64,000 nt of DNA from Filosporella fistucella (GCA_030077755.1 JAQJZZ010000001.1:1488001-1552000), one strand, 5' to 3'. Positions 34,558 to 45,859 are shown, counted from the stretch's first letter. Notes: generated by a model not told the origin, from the letters alone. Made by a program: numbers and translations.

Positions 34558-36171
34558 CTAAACCCACCCATCTCCCGACCCAAAAGAAACCGGCGACCCA
34601 TAAACCCCATCACTATCCATAACTCCCTCATCCCAATCGATCTCACAAAGAGCAGGTGAGCTACCATCGGCCTCCAAAGTCCTAGGAACGCTCACCCCCA
34701 AACACTCATCTACCCTTCCCGCCAACAGCCCTAAATATTTCGAGTGGCCTCTAATATCCATATCTAAAACCCTCAACAGATCCATCAGATAATCCTTAGG
34801 TCCAACTTCCATTGTAGAAGTATGTAAAAAGTGCGGATGCACTAATAGGACATCTGCCAAACTACATCCTATATCAAAAATCTTCCCTAGAATCCCGATT
34901 CCATTTGCTTGAAAGGATTTAAGTGGTAAGAACCGCGTCACAAGAATGGCATCTCGGGCAATGTCGATAGGGTAGTGGAAAGACATGCTATCCCTGACTG
35001 CATTGCTGGAGAGCATGCCTTTATTTAGACAGAGCTGCCATACTATGGTTTTTAACCACTGTTTTGTGATCAGAAGATCAGCTTGTTGGATTTCTGTTCG
35101 TTCTCTGACAGAGGGAATAGCCTGTTTGAGATATTCTTGGAGTAGGATGAATGGTTGAGATGAGGTGGTAGTCCTGCCTTGCGATTCTGTATCGTTCCAT
35201 AGTGTCATGAAACCATCTCCAAAATTACGAAATAGGCTGATGGAATCGAGAAATCCGTTGATGATGGTAGTTTCGTAATCTCCTTCTCCTTCTTCTTCTG
35301 ATGATGATGGGAAGTTGATGGAACGCCGCAAAGTTAGCGGACGATGACGGTGGAGAGCGTATGCTTGTTCTGTGACGAAGAGGAGCCAGAAGGTCCGGCG
35401 ACTGTATTTCAAGTAGCTTGGATCGCTGTTCGTGGAATATGTAGATTCTTCATGCAGTCGCAGAAGTTGAAGCATAGTGATAGATTCTCTGAGATGAACC
35501 CAAGCCGCATTGTCCTTTTCCAATTGTGATAGGCAGGTGAAAAGGAAGAATGATGTTTGCAAAGAAGCGAGAGATGGGTTGTCCACATGATCATAGTATG
35601 TCCTCGCCCGATATGTCTCCTTGATGAGAAAGTCCACAGCTAGCATATTGTCGAGTTTCTGAGAGTTATTCAGCGTGCCGTCCTTTTCAACGGAAATTGA
35701 AATTTCTGGTTGCATCATAATGACTGCACACAATGATACGATAAGACCGTATTGAGTGGGAGAATTTTGGAGTTGATGTAGAGAAGAGTATGTCGCTTCT
35801 CGGTCTAAAATAGGCATCAGGGGGTATTTGTAGGTAAAGAATAGATCCACACAGTTCTGAATCGTTTCCAGTGATAATAGATGCGACGGCTGGAAAGCAG
35901 ACACAGAGAGAGCTGGAGACAGTGTTGGGGATGCTGCATTGTGACACTCGGGAATGTAGAAGCCATTTTGGATAGAGCGAGGAATTTCTTCAACTGTTTC
36001 TCTTCGTTTTGGCCCTTTCTTTTTGGGAGCTTGGTATACACAAGGTATGTTGATTCTGTGACAGTTATGACACGGATTGAAGTTGTCGCATCGTATCTTC
36101 CGTGAACGGCAACACTCGCACGCATGTCTGACCTTGTTCAGTACCTTACGTGGTGGTATTTTCTGATCCAT
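34558..36171 (-). CDS. Zn2Cys6 transcription factor, AmyR/InuR/Mal-activator-like
   Basis: An intron-less frame of 537 aa. The zinc cluster at residues 18-44 (C18-x2-C21-x6-C28-x5-C34-x2-C37-x6-C44) is followed by a basic APKKKGPKRRE linker, as in maltose, starch and inulin regulators of ascomycetes. A fungal-specific transcription factor domain occupies about 105-300 (LFFTYKYPLMPILDRE near 110; RRTFWLLFVTEQAYALHRHRP near 255). The C-terminal tail is acidic. Its position upstream of a hexose transporter and a GH32 fructosidase suggests a sucrose or inulin regulon, but cognate CGGN8CGG-like sites were not clearly found. The assignment to the AmyR/InuR type is by motif resemblance and is moderate. 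Confidence 0.85.
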   Translation of the reverse strand: MDQKIPPRKVLNKVRHACECCRSRKIRCDNFNPCHNCHRINIPCVYQAPKKKGPKRRETVEEIPRSIQNGFYIPECHNAASPTLSPALSVSAFQPSHLLSLETIQNCVDLFFTYKYPLMPILDREATYSSLHQLQNSPTQYGLIVSLCAVIMMQPEISISVEKDGTLNNSQKLDNMLAVDFLIKETYRARTYYDHVDNPSLASLQTSFFLFTCLSQLEKDNAAWVHLRESITMLQLLRLHEESTYSTNSDPSYLKYSRRTFWLLFVTEQAYALHRHRPLTLRRSINFPSSSEEEGEGDYETTIINGFLDSISLFRNFGDGFMTLWNDTESQGRTTTSSQPFILLQEYLKQAIPSVRERTEIQQADLLITKQWLKTIVWQLCLNKGMLSSNAVRDSMSFHYPIDIARDAILVTRFLPLKSFQANGIGILGKIFDIGCSLADVLLVHPHFLHTSTMEVGPKDYLMDLLRVLDMDIRGHSKYLGLLAGRVDECLGVSVPRTLEADGSSPALCEIDWDEGVMDSDGVYGSPVSFGSGDGWV

Positions 36172-38144
36172 AGATATGCTAACTTCCGGTATGGATATCG
36201 CCGAGTGCTCTGTTTAAAGGAGATATCCAATCGATGGTAGTATGGATTTTGATGAAATTGAAGAGGAAGAAAGTTTTAGTCACTCTTAAAGCTTCTTAGA
36301 GTATACAAATATACTTGATAGTGGCGGTATGGTTGGCATCAATTCAGATGGAGACGAATGCGATCCTGCTAGAGCCAAGACATGAACATGATCCTATCTT
36401 GCACTAATGCAAAGCACTGGCGGGGAGAGTTCTTTTCTGTTATCTCTAAGATTCTTCCCCTTTGTGCCTACTCGAACAAGGAATGTAACCACTCAATCAC
36501 ACAATGCTGCCATGACGATTGTCAGGGCCATTTCTCACCAGGGCTCTACTAGGCATGTACTGATTGATACCCCATGTTTACTGCCACATGGTCAGAACGT
36601 GGCTCTGCTGAATCAACCACTGTCATGCCTCGAAATCTCGAAGCCGGACTTGGCTTGCTTGTTAATCAAGCTTTAGTGTCATGCGCACATGGCACTTGCA
36701 GACGGAAAAGAAGGATTTTCTCCACATAACCCTTCTAGAAGATTACTACATGCGCACATAGTACTGCAGGAGTGGAGACAGGAAAGGAGGAGGTTGTCCG
36801 GTCTCTTTCCAGAACATTTCTACATGGGGTAAGGTCTCAAGATATGCATGGTGTCAAGAAAGACGAGTCTTTTCCAGGGGATTACTGCATATCCACATGG
36901 CACTTGCAGTTGAGGTGTAGACGGGAAAGCAGGATGACTCCTTCTAGAATATTACTACATGCGCACATGGCACGGCCAAGATGCGGCAGGGAAAGAAGGT
37001 TGAGTTTCCTTCTAGAAGGCTACTACATGCAGTAAGGATTTCAGCTGGACGGTACAAGGACATGGATACGAGATGGAGACTTTCCAGGAAAGGGGCGGAC
37101 TGCATGAGGAAGGTGTCCATATTTACTCACATCTATGATCAGGGTGGTTCAGATTACCAATGCCTTCCGTCGCTCTTACACTTTATAAAAAGTTTGGCTC
37201 CTTTTGTAATACAAGATCATACACTTGAATCTAAATATTTAAACAATATACTATATTATGAGACAAGTCTGAAAAACAAGCTCTGAGCATAACTGCAAAA
37301 GTGGGCTTGCGAATATGAATCACCTCATCCAAGTGGGTTATTGGCGGGGGCGGGGTAATACAATTTCCCACGCTACAGACGGAACCTTGATGGTTATCAT
37401 GTCATCCGGTCTTCATCATATAAAACACCCAATTGGTCGCCCCACACTCGCGTACCGCGCAAAAGGGGGGACGGCATTAATACGAAATAGGATATTGGAG
37501 CTAAAAACTTGTGCATATGCATGGAACGTCAGACTTTCTTCTACCTTGATGCTTGAATAGCTTCCTCCGATACTACGTACCAGGTACCATTGGTGGGTTG
37601 GTCACTGTCGACGATGCGATATCTTTGGCTTAGTCACTTAGTGGTTTTGGAATAATGGCTGCTTATTGGAAGTCTCAATGTTGAAAGGGGGATTTCTTTT
37701 TCTGTGTTCCATGACTTAGGCTTCATCTGTGTGCTATAGCAGAAGCTAGGAGAATGTTGTCACGGGGTGATCTTGATGCAAGGAACTTACCTCATATTCG
37801 GAATGACAGGGCTTCTTCAGCCACAATTGAATGTCTACGAGAATTTGAAAGAGAGAAATATTTTGCGCGAGTCTACAAGAGTGTTGTTCAGGTACTGTAT
37901 AAATCCCCTACATTTTCCAACTCTAAAATGCATTTATAATCACAAAATTGAAGAACACATAATATAACTCTCAAAATCTGTTCAAATTCCTCTCTAAACA
38001 AGCCTATCTAAATATCTTCAAATCCAAGAACGAACAATCATACCAACGAATGAAAAGAAAGTCTTCTACTCTATCACTTTATGAAAAGTTCTCCAAGCCT
38101 ACTCGGCTTCCGCGCCCGTATTTGTCAAGTACCATTCCCACCGC
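36172..38144. other. Intergenic region carrying a tandem repeat array
   Basis: About 2 kb with no supportable gene. It contains the roughly 70-bp repeat array at 36681-37025. An isolated TATAAA lies at 37419-37424 with no coding frame after it. Short open frames at 36407-37560 mostly read through the repeat units. Confidence 0.5.
36681..37025. repeat. Tandem array of five diverged ~70-bp units with TTCTAGAA cores
   Basis: Units start at 36681, 36750, 36824, 36889 and 36959 (69, 74, 65, 70 and 67 bp), with a partial sixth from 37026. Each begins near ATGCGCACATGGCAC and ends near CCTTCTAGAAGATTACTAC. The palindrome TTCTAGAA is intact in units 1, 4 and 5. Core copies recur at 40645-40655 and 44475-44486. 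Confidence 0.8.
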
Positions 38145-39926
38145 TCACACAGCTTTATCAGACATCTCAACCTCATGCTCTTCCACTACCCCCGTCTTTC
38201 CATCCTGAAGTTCCCTAAAAGTCATAGTAGGGACCCAAGTAACACTCTTTCTAGCATCTGTGACCTCAGCATACAACTCATCCACCTGTTCCAAAGAGAG
38301 ACCCTTAGTCTCATAAATGAAGAAGTAGACGAAAGCAATGCAGACGAAGCAGCAGCCTCCCCAAACGAAGAAGATTTTGGATTGCAAATTAGCATTGCCA
38401 TCGCCGTAGTTGACTAGATATGGTGTTGCGTATGCGATTGCCCAGTTTAGGAGCCAGTTTGTAGCTGTTGTCATACTAAGTGATTTGGCGCGGACCTTCA
38501 GAGGGAAGATTTCTCCTGTTACGACCCTGTATGTCTTGTTAGTAATCTGGTTCTATGACAGAGAGAAGTATAAGGCCAGGGGCAAGATATCAGGAACTTA
38601 CCATGCAACAGGACCCCAAGAGGCGGCGAAGAAGAAGATGTAGAAGCAGATGAATGCAATAGCACCTTTCTGCGCTGCGAGGTTATGAACAATGATATTT
38701 CCCGCTGAGTCCTGACCAGTTGTAGTAGTCCCAAGAATGGCGACAATGAACTGGCAGACACACATGCCGATAGCTCCAGTCAAAAGAACCGGTCGTCTAC
38801 CCCATTTCTCGATGGCGTAGAGACCAGGGAATGTAGATGCGGTATTGACGCAATTTGTGATGAGAGCGATAGTGAACGAGTTACTGAATCCGCTATTCTT
38901 GAAGAATTGAGTACCATAGTAGAAGATGAAATTGATACCAGTCAACTGCTGCAGAGCTTGGAGCGCGCATCCAGTCAACAAACGCTTGAGGAGATTTCCC
39001 TTGAAGCAATCGGCGTAGCTAGATTTTCCAAGACTCAGCTCATAGGCGTGATTTGCTTGAATCTCGGCGATTTCTTCGAGGACGGCTGGGCTATCTTCAG
39101 GAAGACGTCGGATCTTGGCTAGGTTCTTGATGGCTGCTGGGAGATTGTCCTTCTTTACCATGTAGCGAGGAGTCTCTGGAAGCACGAGCATGCCGCCGAC
39201 CAAGATGATGGACCAAGCAAACTGAACTGAGATGGGGATACGGTACGAGCCAGTATCATAACGGTTTTGTGTTGCGTTGTTGACAATTGAAGCAAGCAAT
39301 AATCCAATCGTGATTGCCAATTGGTACGCTCCGACAATGACACCACGAATCCATTTGGGTGCTGTCTCTGACTGATACAAAGGGACTAGTCGACAGTGTT
39401 AGCTGGTGTAAGATCCATGAAAGAGGTCACACTCACTCAAAGCAGATATCAATCCAACCCCATAACCGGCAAAGAATCGACCAGCAACGAAAATAGGGAT
39501 ATCTTTCGCGGCCGTCTGCAATATGACACCCAAGTTGAACACAATTGCAGTAGATGCAATCAAGCCCCAGCGCCGTCCAATCAAATCACCAACAGGCGCA
39601 GCAGTCAAGGCGCCAAAGAAAGTTCCAGCTGACAGGATAGAGACGATCATGGCGGATTGGGAGGCAGAAACATCGAGATGTCCAACTGAGTTTCGGTGTC
39701 CGGTCGAGAATTCGTCTTGCCAGTAGGGCATTGCGAGAATGCCACCAATGGTGCCAGTATCATATCTGAAAGACGAGATCATTAGTTTATATTGTTGTTG
39801 AGTATTTGGAGTGAAGTAGATTACATACCCGAAAAGTACACCTCCAAATGCCACGAAGAGGCCGATCAAGATAGCCGGCCATGATTTGCCGCTCTCCTTG
39901 TTAGGATTCTTGATCATGAAACCCAT
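38145..39926 (-). CDS. MFS sugar (hexose) transporter
   Basis: Four exons (39829-39926, 39437-39765, 38602-39385, 38145-38526) join in phase to 530 aa. Twelve membrane helices are expected. Sugar-porter signatures are present: GGVLFGYDTGTIGG in helix 1, DLIGRRWG between helices 2 and 3, PETPRYMVKK before the central loop, QQLTGINFIFYYG in helix 7 and an ETKGLSLEQVDELY tail. These fit high-affinity glucose/fructose:proton symporters of the plasma membrane; the exact hexose cannot be read from sequence. It lies between a Mal/InuR-type regulator and a GH32 enzyme, so it may import the hexoses that enzyme releases. TATAAA lies on the minus strand at 40063-40068, 137 bp upstream. Confidence 0.92.
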
Positions 39927-41260
39927 GTTGGGTGAAGGCTCAAATGAGTAAAATGGTATCGATGTAGGGCAAGATTAGATAAAGAAAGTGGTGATATGGT
40001 TGCAAGAACCGATTGATACAGACTTGTTGTTTTTCAAATCCTTTGTAGGAGATACAATAGCATTTATAGTCCACCATGTACTGAAGTTTCGGTCTCATTT
40101 CTCATGAGAAAGTTTAAGATATCCACATGGATGGCTAGTGTCCCAAAATTCTCATTATCTCGGAGGCTGAGATATTACAAGCCAGGAACTTCCGTACGCG
40201 CTCCGAAAGTATCGCCGTAGCTTCACTCATGAGATTCAATACAGAGCCACGTGCAATCAAGGAGTTGCAGGTACCCTCACCACCTCCGCAGACATTCTGC
40301 CAATAGCAATCCCGGTTCCGCTATATACTTTGTTCTAACTAGTTTGAAGTCTCCAAGAATGTGGAGAGTGAGGAGGCGTAAGAAATGTGTCTTCTTGTTG
40401 CTCGAGCCTGCTCCCACGGTAGCATCAGAGAGGTCTGACAGGGAAAAGATGCATGCTGCTGCATGATAAATAACGAGGTACCAAGTACTCATGCCACTTT
40501 GTATGGCACAGATCATCAAGTAGGCAGGTGTAAGTGGTCAATCCCTCCTCTCCTAGAGAGAATAGCTCAGACGGCTCGGAGGGCTTACGGAAGCCAGCTG
40601 ACACTAAGTCTTTCCATGCATGCTTCTAGTGATACTCAGGACTTCCTTCTAGAAGATTACTATCTAGGGTATAGCCAGCTTCATACTAGTATGCATTTCA
40701 CTCATATCACTAACTACATGCGTAGAAGCTTCTTACGGCAGGAAAATACTAAAGTAGGTAAGTGTCCAAGATTTTGTCATTTATCGCGGGGTATCAAGAC
40801 TTTCCGCGGGAGAGAAACCAGGATCCTCGGAGGCACGGAGAAACTCTGCATGCTAACGGACCCGTCCCTCCGCCCCATGTATCTCGGATCACTCCTAGCT
40901 TGCCAAGGCGATCATTGTCATTATTCTGTCATGTGAGGAATTGAGCACTGCAAGGTTAAGGTTATAATCATAACGGCAGGGTAGTTAAGCAAAAGAAGCG
41001 CGATGCCGCAGAGAGAAGGGGCCGGGGGACGGGGACAGGGTCTTTGTTGACGAATCAGAATTCTCCCCTACCTTATCACTTCTCTAATGCAAGAACCCCT
41101 GGCTCTTTCGATCTTCTCTCATGATGTCTGAATTAAAGATGGATCGGAGGCGAGCGGCGTCTTGTCCCTTGGGAGATCACCAGTTTTGAAGATGTATTCC
41201 ACTATGATATTTGGACTAGAGACGGAACGGAAGGAAATGCATCGGGCAATCTTGCAATAT

Positions 41261-41327
41261 CCCCGGTCTTGGACTTGGACTTTGTGGGGTCTTATTATGA
41301 CCACTGTGGGGTATGAGGGCGCCCCGC
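41261..41327. promoter_or_regulatory. Cluster of four CreA-type sites upstream of GH32
   Basis: SYGGRG matches occur at 41261-41266 (CCCCGG, minus), 41284-41289 (GTGGGG), 41306-41311 (GTGGGG) and 41322-41327 (CCCCGC, minus), all within 67 bp. They start about 320 bp before the ATG. Carbon catabolite repression is a reasonable inference. Confidence 0.45.
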
Positions 41328-41457
41328 ACTTCATTTTGTTTACTGAACCGTCTTTTACGGAACAATATACTTGATGTTAGCGTCAGAAAGGAGGATGAAT
41401 GAAGAGGCAAAGATCCAGTCCTAGATTTGGAATTTTGATTGCACTGTCCATGTTGGC

Positions 41458-41463
41458 TATAAG
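41458..41463 (+). promoter_or_regulatory. TATA-like box of the GH32 gene
   Basis: TATAAG lies 123 bp upstream of the ATG in a suitable position. Confidence 0.4.
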
Positions 41464-41580
41464 TACCAACGATGGCGTCTTCAAGTTCTTCACTCCACCA
41501 TCACTCTCTCAAGCAAACTTGCAAAGCATTTCTCTCTTCGCTTCTTTTGACAAATTCGTTGCGTTCATATTCTATCAAAA

Positions 41581-43644
41581 ATGAGGAATCCGATCTCATC
41601 CAACGGAGGTCTCTTCTCCAGCCTCCTCCTATCTTCCCTCTGTCCAATCCCAGTCTTGGGAAAGGTTGTTCCTCGTACAGCAGATTGCCATAAGAACCAC
41701 TATCCCGGACCAGAAAACCCAAGCTTCGAAAATGGCCTTACTGGTTGGACAGCTGAAGGAAATGCATTCAGCCCTCAATCCGTCTCCTCTGAGACTGCTT
41801 ACTGGGATGGACCCTTCCGAAAAGTTGGCAACAACTTTCTCTGGGGATTCCCAGGAGCAGGTGATACTGGGACTGGGTCTCTAAAGTCGAATTCATTCAA
41901 AGCTAGTTCAGTCATGAGTTTCTTGATCGGTGGAGGATGGGACGAGAAGAACCTGTACGTCAGCTTGGTACGAGACAAGGACGGGAAGACACTTTTCAAG
42001 CAGACTGGCCCTAATGACGAGGCAATGGTTCGAATCATCTGGGACACGAGCGCCTATGCTGGTGACTTGGTGCACCTATATGTCTATGACAATAGCACTG
42101 CAGGCTTTGGTCACCTCAATTTGGATGATATCCGAACTGGATGTGATGCTCTGGGTGACCGAGGATTGGATTTCAATATTCTCGGACAAGCAAACCAGCC
42201 AGATGCAGGAAAGCTATCAACCCGTGATCGCTATGCTGCTGACCCTATCCGACCTCAATATCACTATACGCCCTATCAAGGGTGGATCAACGATCCGGCA
42301 GGCTTGATACAGTGGAAGGGTGAACATCACCTCTTCAGTCAATTTAATCCCAACGCACCTCTCTGGGGTCCGATGCATTGGTCGAACGCCAAGAGCAATG
42401 ACGCCGTTCACTGGAAGGATCAAAAGGTAGCACTTTACCCTCCTTATGTTGAGAATCGATCAGATTCCAGTGGTCGGTTTACCGGTTCAGCAATTGCCAA
42501 TAAAGACACTGGGGCGATACAGTTACTCTTCACCGATTTCACTGATGGCAATGCACACCCTGGCGCAGTAGCTGAGACACAATCCTCTGCCACCAGCAAC
42601 AATGGACTCGACTTCACCTATTCTCCAAAAAACCCAGTCATCAAAGAACCACCTCCTGGTTCGGCTGCTGCTTTTCGTGATCCTAAAGTGTTCTGGGATC
42701 CTACAGACAAGACATGGAAGATGGCCATTGGCTCCGGTGATACCACAGGTGGGAAGGTACAACTTTACGTGTCCACGAGTCCTACAGGTGCCGAACAATT
42801 GGATTGGAAATACGTTGGAGTGCTCTTTGAGGGAGACCTCACCCGAGGCACAGTCTGGGAATGTCCCAACTTCTTTCCAATTGGCGATAAATGGGTTCTC
42901 TTTTACGGCGCCAACAGCGTCGGGTTCTACCACGTGGGAACCTACAACGGCACCACTTTTGTCTCTGAGAAAACAGGTCTTGCAGATGCTGGTCCCGATA
43001 GCTATGCTATGCAATGGTACATTGATCAAGCAGGTCGCAACCTAGCCATCACCTGGCTCGGCAACTGGCCTACACCAAAGCTCCCTATGCGCGTCAATGG
43101 CTGGGCAGGCATACAATCAATTACTCGTGAGCTCTACATCCGCAAAGATGGCGGACTAGGGAGTCGCCCCATCAAGGAACTGAGCAGTCTTCATAAGAAC
43201 AGACTCGCCGATCTGAAGAATAAAGACGTCCATGGTACGATCAAAGTCGGTTCTAGCAATACAGCACGTCTGCAACTCGCTATCGATCTTGCTGCATCCA
43301 ATGCTCCAGCTTTCAACGTCAGTCTCTATGAGTCCAGTGCCGAGTCAGCTGTCCTGCAGTATGATTTTGCTAGCAAAACTCTCTCACTTGACACAACGAA
43401 TGCAGGGTATGGACAAGCTGGGATATGGAAGACGGTCATCGATACCAGTGTGGGAAAGTTGCTGAATCTTGACATCTTTATCGATCGGTCTACTCTGGAA
43501 GTCTTTGCTGGTGATGGTCAGGTCTTGTCCATGAAGATTGTTCCGCGGTATCAGCAATCTACTGCTATCAAGCTCATCTCGAATGGTGGTAAGACTGTCT
43601 TTGATAGTGTTACCTTGACTGCTCTGGATTCCTCGTGGTCTTAG
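41581..43644 (+). CDS. Secreted GH32 beta-fructosidase (exo-inulinase/levanase/invertase type) with N-terminal accessory module
   Basis: An intron-less frame of 687 aa. A signal peptide covers about residues 1-27. Residues about 38-190 form an extra beta-rich module (FENGLTGWTAEGNAFSP, then a GHLNLDDIRTG end) like carbohydrate-binding or galactose-binding folds. The five-bladed GH32 catalytic domain follows from about 225. It has the nucleophile Asp238 in GWINDPAG, Asp367 in FRDPK (transition-state stabiliser) and Glu427 in WECPN (acid/base). A C-terminal beta-sandwich includes IDRSTLEVFAGDG near 635. The enzyme removes fructose from sucrose, inulin or levan outside the cell. The usual motif is N-D-P-N-G; here the fourth position is Ala, which may shift specificity. 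Linked to a hexose transporter and a sugar regulator. Confidence 0.93.
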   Translation: MRNPISSNGGLFSSLLLSSLCPIPVLGKVVPRTADCHKNHYPGPENPSFENGLTGWTAEGNAFSPQSVSSETAYWDGPFRKVGNNFLWGFPGAGDTGTGSLKSNSFKASSVMSFLIGGGWDEKNLYVSLVRDKDGKTLFKQTGPNDEAMVRIIWDTSAYAGDLVHLYVYDNSTAGFGHLNLDDIRTGCDALGDRGLDFNILGQANQPDAGKLSTRDRYAADPIRPQYHYTPYQGWINDPAGLIQWKGEHHLFSQFNPNAPLWGPMHWSNAKSNDAVHWKDQKVALYPPYVENRSDSSGRFTGSAIANKDTGAIQLLFTDFTDGNAHPGAVAETQSSATSNNGLDFTYSPKNPVIKEPPPGSAAAFRDPKVFWDPTDKTWKMAIGSGDTTGGKVQLYVSTSPTGAEQLDWKYVGVLFEGDLTRGTVWECPNFFPIGDKWVLFYGANSVGFYHVGTYNGTTFVSEKTGLADAGPDSYAMQWYIDQAGRNLAITWLGNWPTPKLPMRVNGWAGIQSITRELYIRKDGGLGSRPIKELSSLHKNRLADLKNKDVHGTIKVGSSNTARLQLAIDLAASNAPAFNVSLYESSAESAVLQYDFASKTLSLDTTNAGYGQAGIWKTVIDTSVGKLLNLDIFIDRSTLEVFAGDGQVLSMKIVPRYQQSTAIKLISNGGKTVFDSVTLTALDSSWS

Positions 43645-44697
43645 AACTTTTGGATCGATGTCTGGGTATTAGACCTGTCCTGAAGAGCAATAGACTGGGT
43701 AGATGGAATGAATCTTGGATAGAAACAGAAATATTTGCATTTGTGGCGATTGAAGGGTCTAAGCGAGGAAATTAGATTGGTGGTTGGTAAAGAGTTTTCG
43801 ACTGGATTTCTTGTGTAAATATATTTCAACATGTTGGATTATTCCACGAGCATTTTCAGAGTGGTGATATCGTCTAGGAATTCAAAAATGGCGCAATGCA
43901 TTGCCAAAGAATCAAGTGACTATATACGGTAAAGCATTCCGACAAAAAGTCTCTAATTTATCGTATTTTGTACTGGGTCAATTTAGGGAGACTTGCCTTA
44001 ATAGATCACTTGCGCGAAAAATGAAAAAGAATAAATAAGCACTTTCTAAAATTGGCAGGTGGGTTAGCTTCCCTCCTTGACCCGTCCCATGTCGACTAGT
44101 CGTACCTTGGCAGTGAACGATAGTAATCTTTTCGACGACAACGAGGTAAGCAGCCATGGTGAATGCATGCACTTAACCCCAGTGTATGTACCACATGACT
44201 ACATACACTATTACAAGTCTCATGATTGGAGTGTTTGCCGCGGTTGTATTGCGCTTATGGCGTGTAGTATGCCCGAGTATCCCTACAAGCTACTAGCAAG
44301 CACTATGTTGCGGGGTAACTCTTAGTCAATCCCACCCCATGGGACAAAAGCCAAAAGTGGTGGTGGTATGAAGGAGAGACGGCTCGTTTGACCATTGATA
44401 CATTGACATTTCCGCCTCGAGCAACATGGGACGGCATACATGTGCACAATTGGGTGAATTCCCGACTCGGAAATCCTTCTAGAAGGTTTCCTACACTTGC
44501 ATGCACCATTGTGCAGCTACTAGTTGAGAGATTTTCTTCAACGCGGCATACTGTCCCAGATGATGCAGCTCTTATATGCAGAGTGTCCCCGAGTTGTCGA
44601 TCAGAGAGTTGAATTCTTATCTATGTCTCCGCAATTGATGTGATGCCAAACTCCCGACTAGGTGCTTGGGTTTAATCTCTTGCAAAGGTCAATCATC
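43645..44697. other. Intergenic with a dispersed repeat core
   Basis: No supportable gene. Contains the TTCTAGAA-repeat core at 44475-44486, followed by a diverged CTACACTTGCATG. Confidence 0.5.
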
Positions 44698-45859
44698 ATG
44701 GCTCCCATTATAAACTCTGGTCGCACTCTCATGAGTCGAGTTGTAGAGGTTGCTAAGCCTACAGATCCAACAACACTGATTGTTGAGGGATGGGCTCAAG
44801 GGTTTATGGTCGGGTCGATCCTGATCATGCTTTGTACCACCGTTTCGAATTACAGACGTGGAGTCCTACTCCATAAGCTGATTGTTCTCGAGGTAATTAC
44901 ATGCGACTGGTTGTGTTAATTACTATCGTTAGTATCAAATAGCAGCAAGCTGACTTTCTTTAGCTGATATTTGGATCATTCCATGGCACTTTCATCTTCA
45001 GCAACGCTCCAGTCTATGGCTGGTATCTATCCGTGACCGCGATCTTCCTTATCATATCATGGAATCTACACAATGTTATCGCATGGATTAAGGTCCGCCC
45101 TTTTATTGGTCGCAAGACAAGCTTCATCTTTATTGCGACCATAGCGTTGGTGCAACCATATTGGATTCTAGAAATTTATGCGGACTTTACATATTTCAAC
45201 AACATCAATAAGATATACTTGAAGACAAGGGTCTTTGAAGCACTCTTTCGGTATGTTACCTCCTCCACTTCGCCCAAAAACATATCGACTAACTTGCTTC
45301 TTTTGATAGTGATCCATGGTGGGTCTACACAACCTGCTGCCTTCTCTACAACATCCGCACCCGCTACAATTTCGGTCTCTTCGAATTAATGCGCTTCTCA
45401 CCACGCTTCGCAGTCATGCTTACAGCCATGATCCTCTCCATCCTCTTCACCATTATCGACATCTGTGCTGTAACCGATCACCTCAGTGCCAGCATCCCCA
45501 TCGGCATAAACCCCTTTTGGAAGCTAGCTTTCGTTTTCAAGCTTCTGACCGATTCGGTCATCTTGGACGACTTCAAGACTGCGCTTGATAAGCTGTCTGC
45601 GAGGAATATATCGAGGATTGAGGTACAATGGGCACGGGATTGGGCTGCTGCAAAGCCGAGTGCGGAACATAGAGAACATCCGATGGGGTTTCGCGGATCA
45701 GAACAGAATGAGATAAAGATTTCGAGGGGTGGGTCTGAGGAGTCGGATATGTTTGGTTGCGGGGATGGGATTGCGGTGAAGAGAGAGATAGAGGTAAATC
45801 ATTCTGCTGCGAGGAAGACTCAAGTAGCCGTGCCTTTAAAGTGTTTTCCAAAATCATAA
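44698..45859 (+). CDS. Fungal integral membrane protein of unknown function
   Basis: Three exons (44698-44892, 44964-45250, 45310-45859) encode 343 aa. The start is the ATG at 44698; a GTG 36 bp upstream is also in frame but unlikely. Six to seven hydrophobic helices are visible, including FMVGSILIMLCTTVSNY, WYLSVTAIFLIISWNLH and FAVMLTAMILSILFTIIDI. The run YNIRTRYNFGLFELMRFSPR and the following INPFWKLAFVFKLLTDSVI are characteristic of an uncharacterised family common in filamentous ascomycetes. The C-terminal 90 residues are hydrophilic and probably cytoplasmic. No enzymatic residues are recognised. Confidence 0.82.

Larger units (their letters stand above)
39927..41580. other. Divergent intergenic region between transporter and GH32 genes
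   Basis: About 1.65 kb. It holds a dispersed copy of the TTCTAGAA repeat core (40645-40655) and the promoters of both flanking genes. The open frame at 40463-40936 reads through the repeat copy and is not called. Confidence 0.5.

Noticed and set aside
37419..37424. TATAAA as a promoter of a plus-strand gene
   Set aside because: No coding frame with domain character follows within the next kilobase.
40463..40936. 157-codon plus-strand frame
   Set aside because: It reads through a dispersed copy of the non-coding TTCTAGAA repeat and has no protein features.
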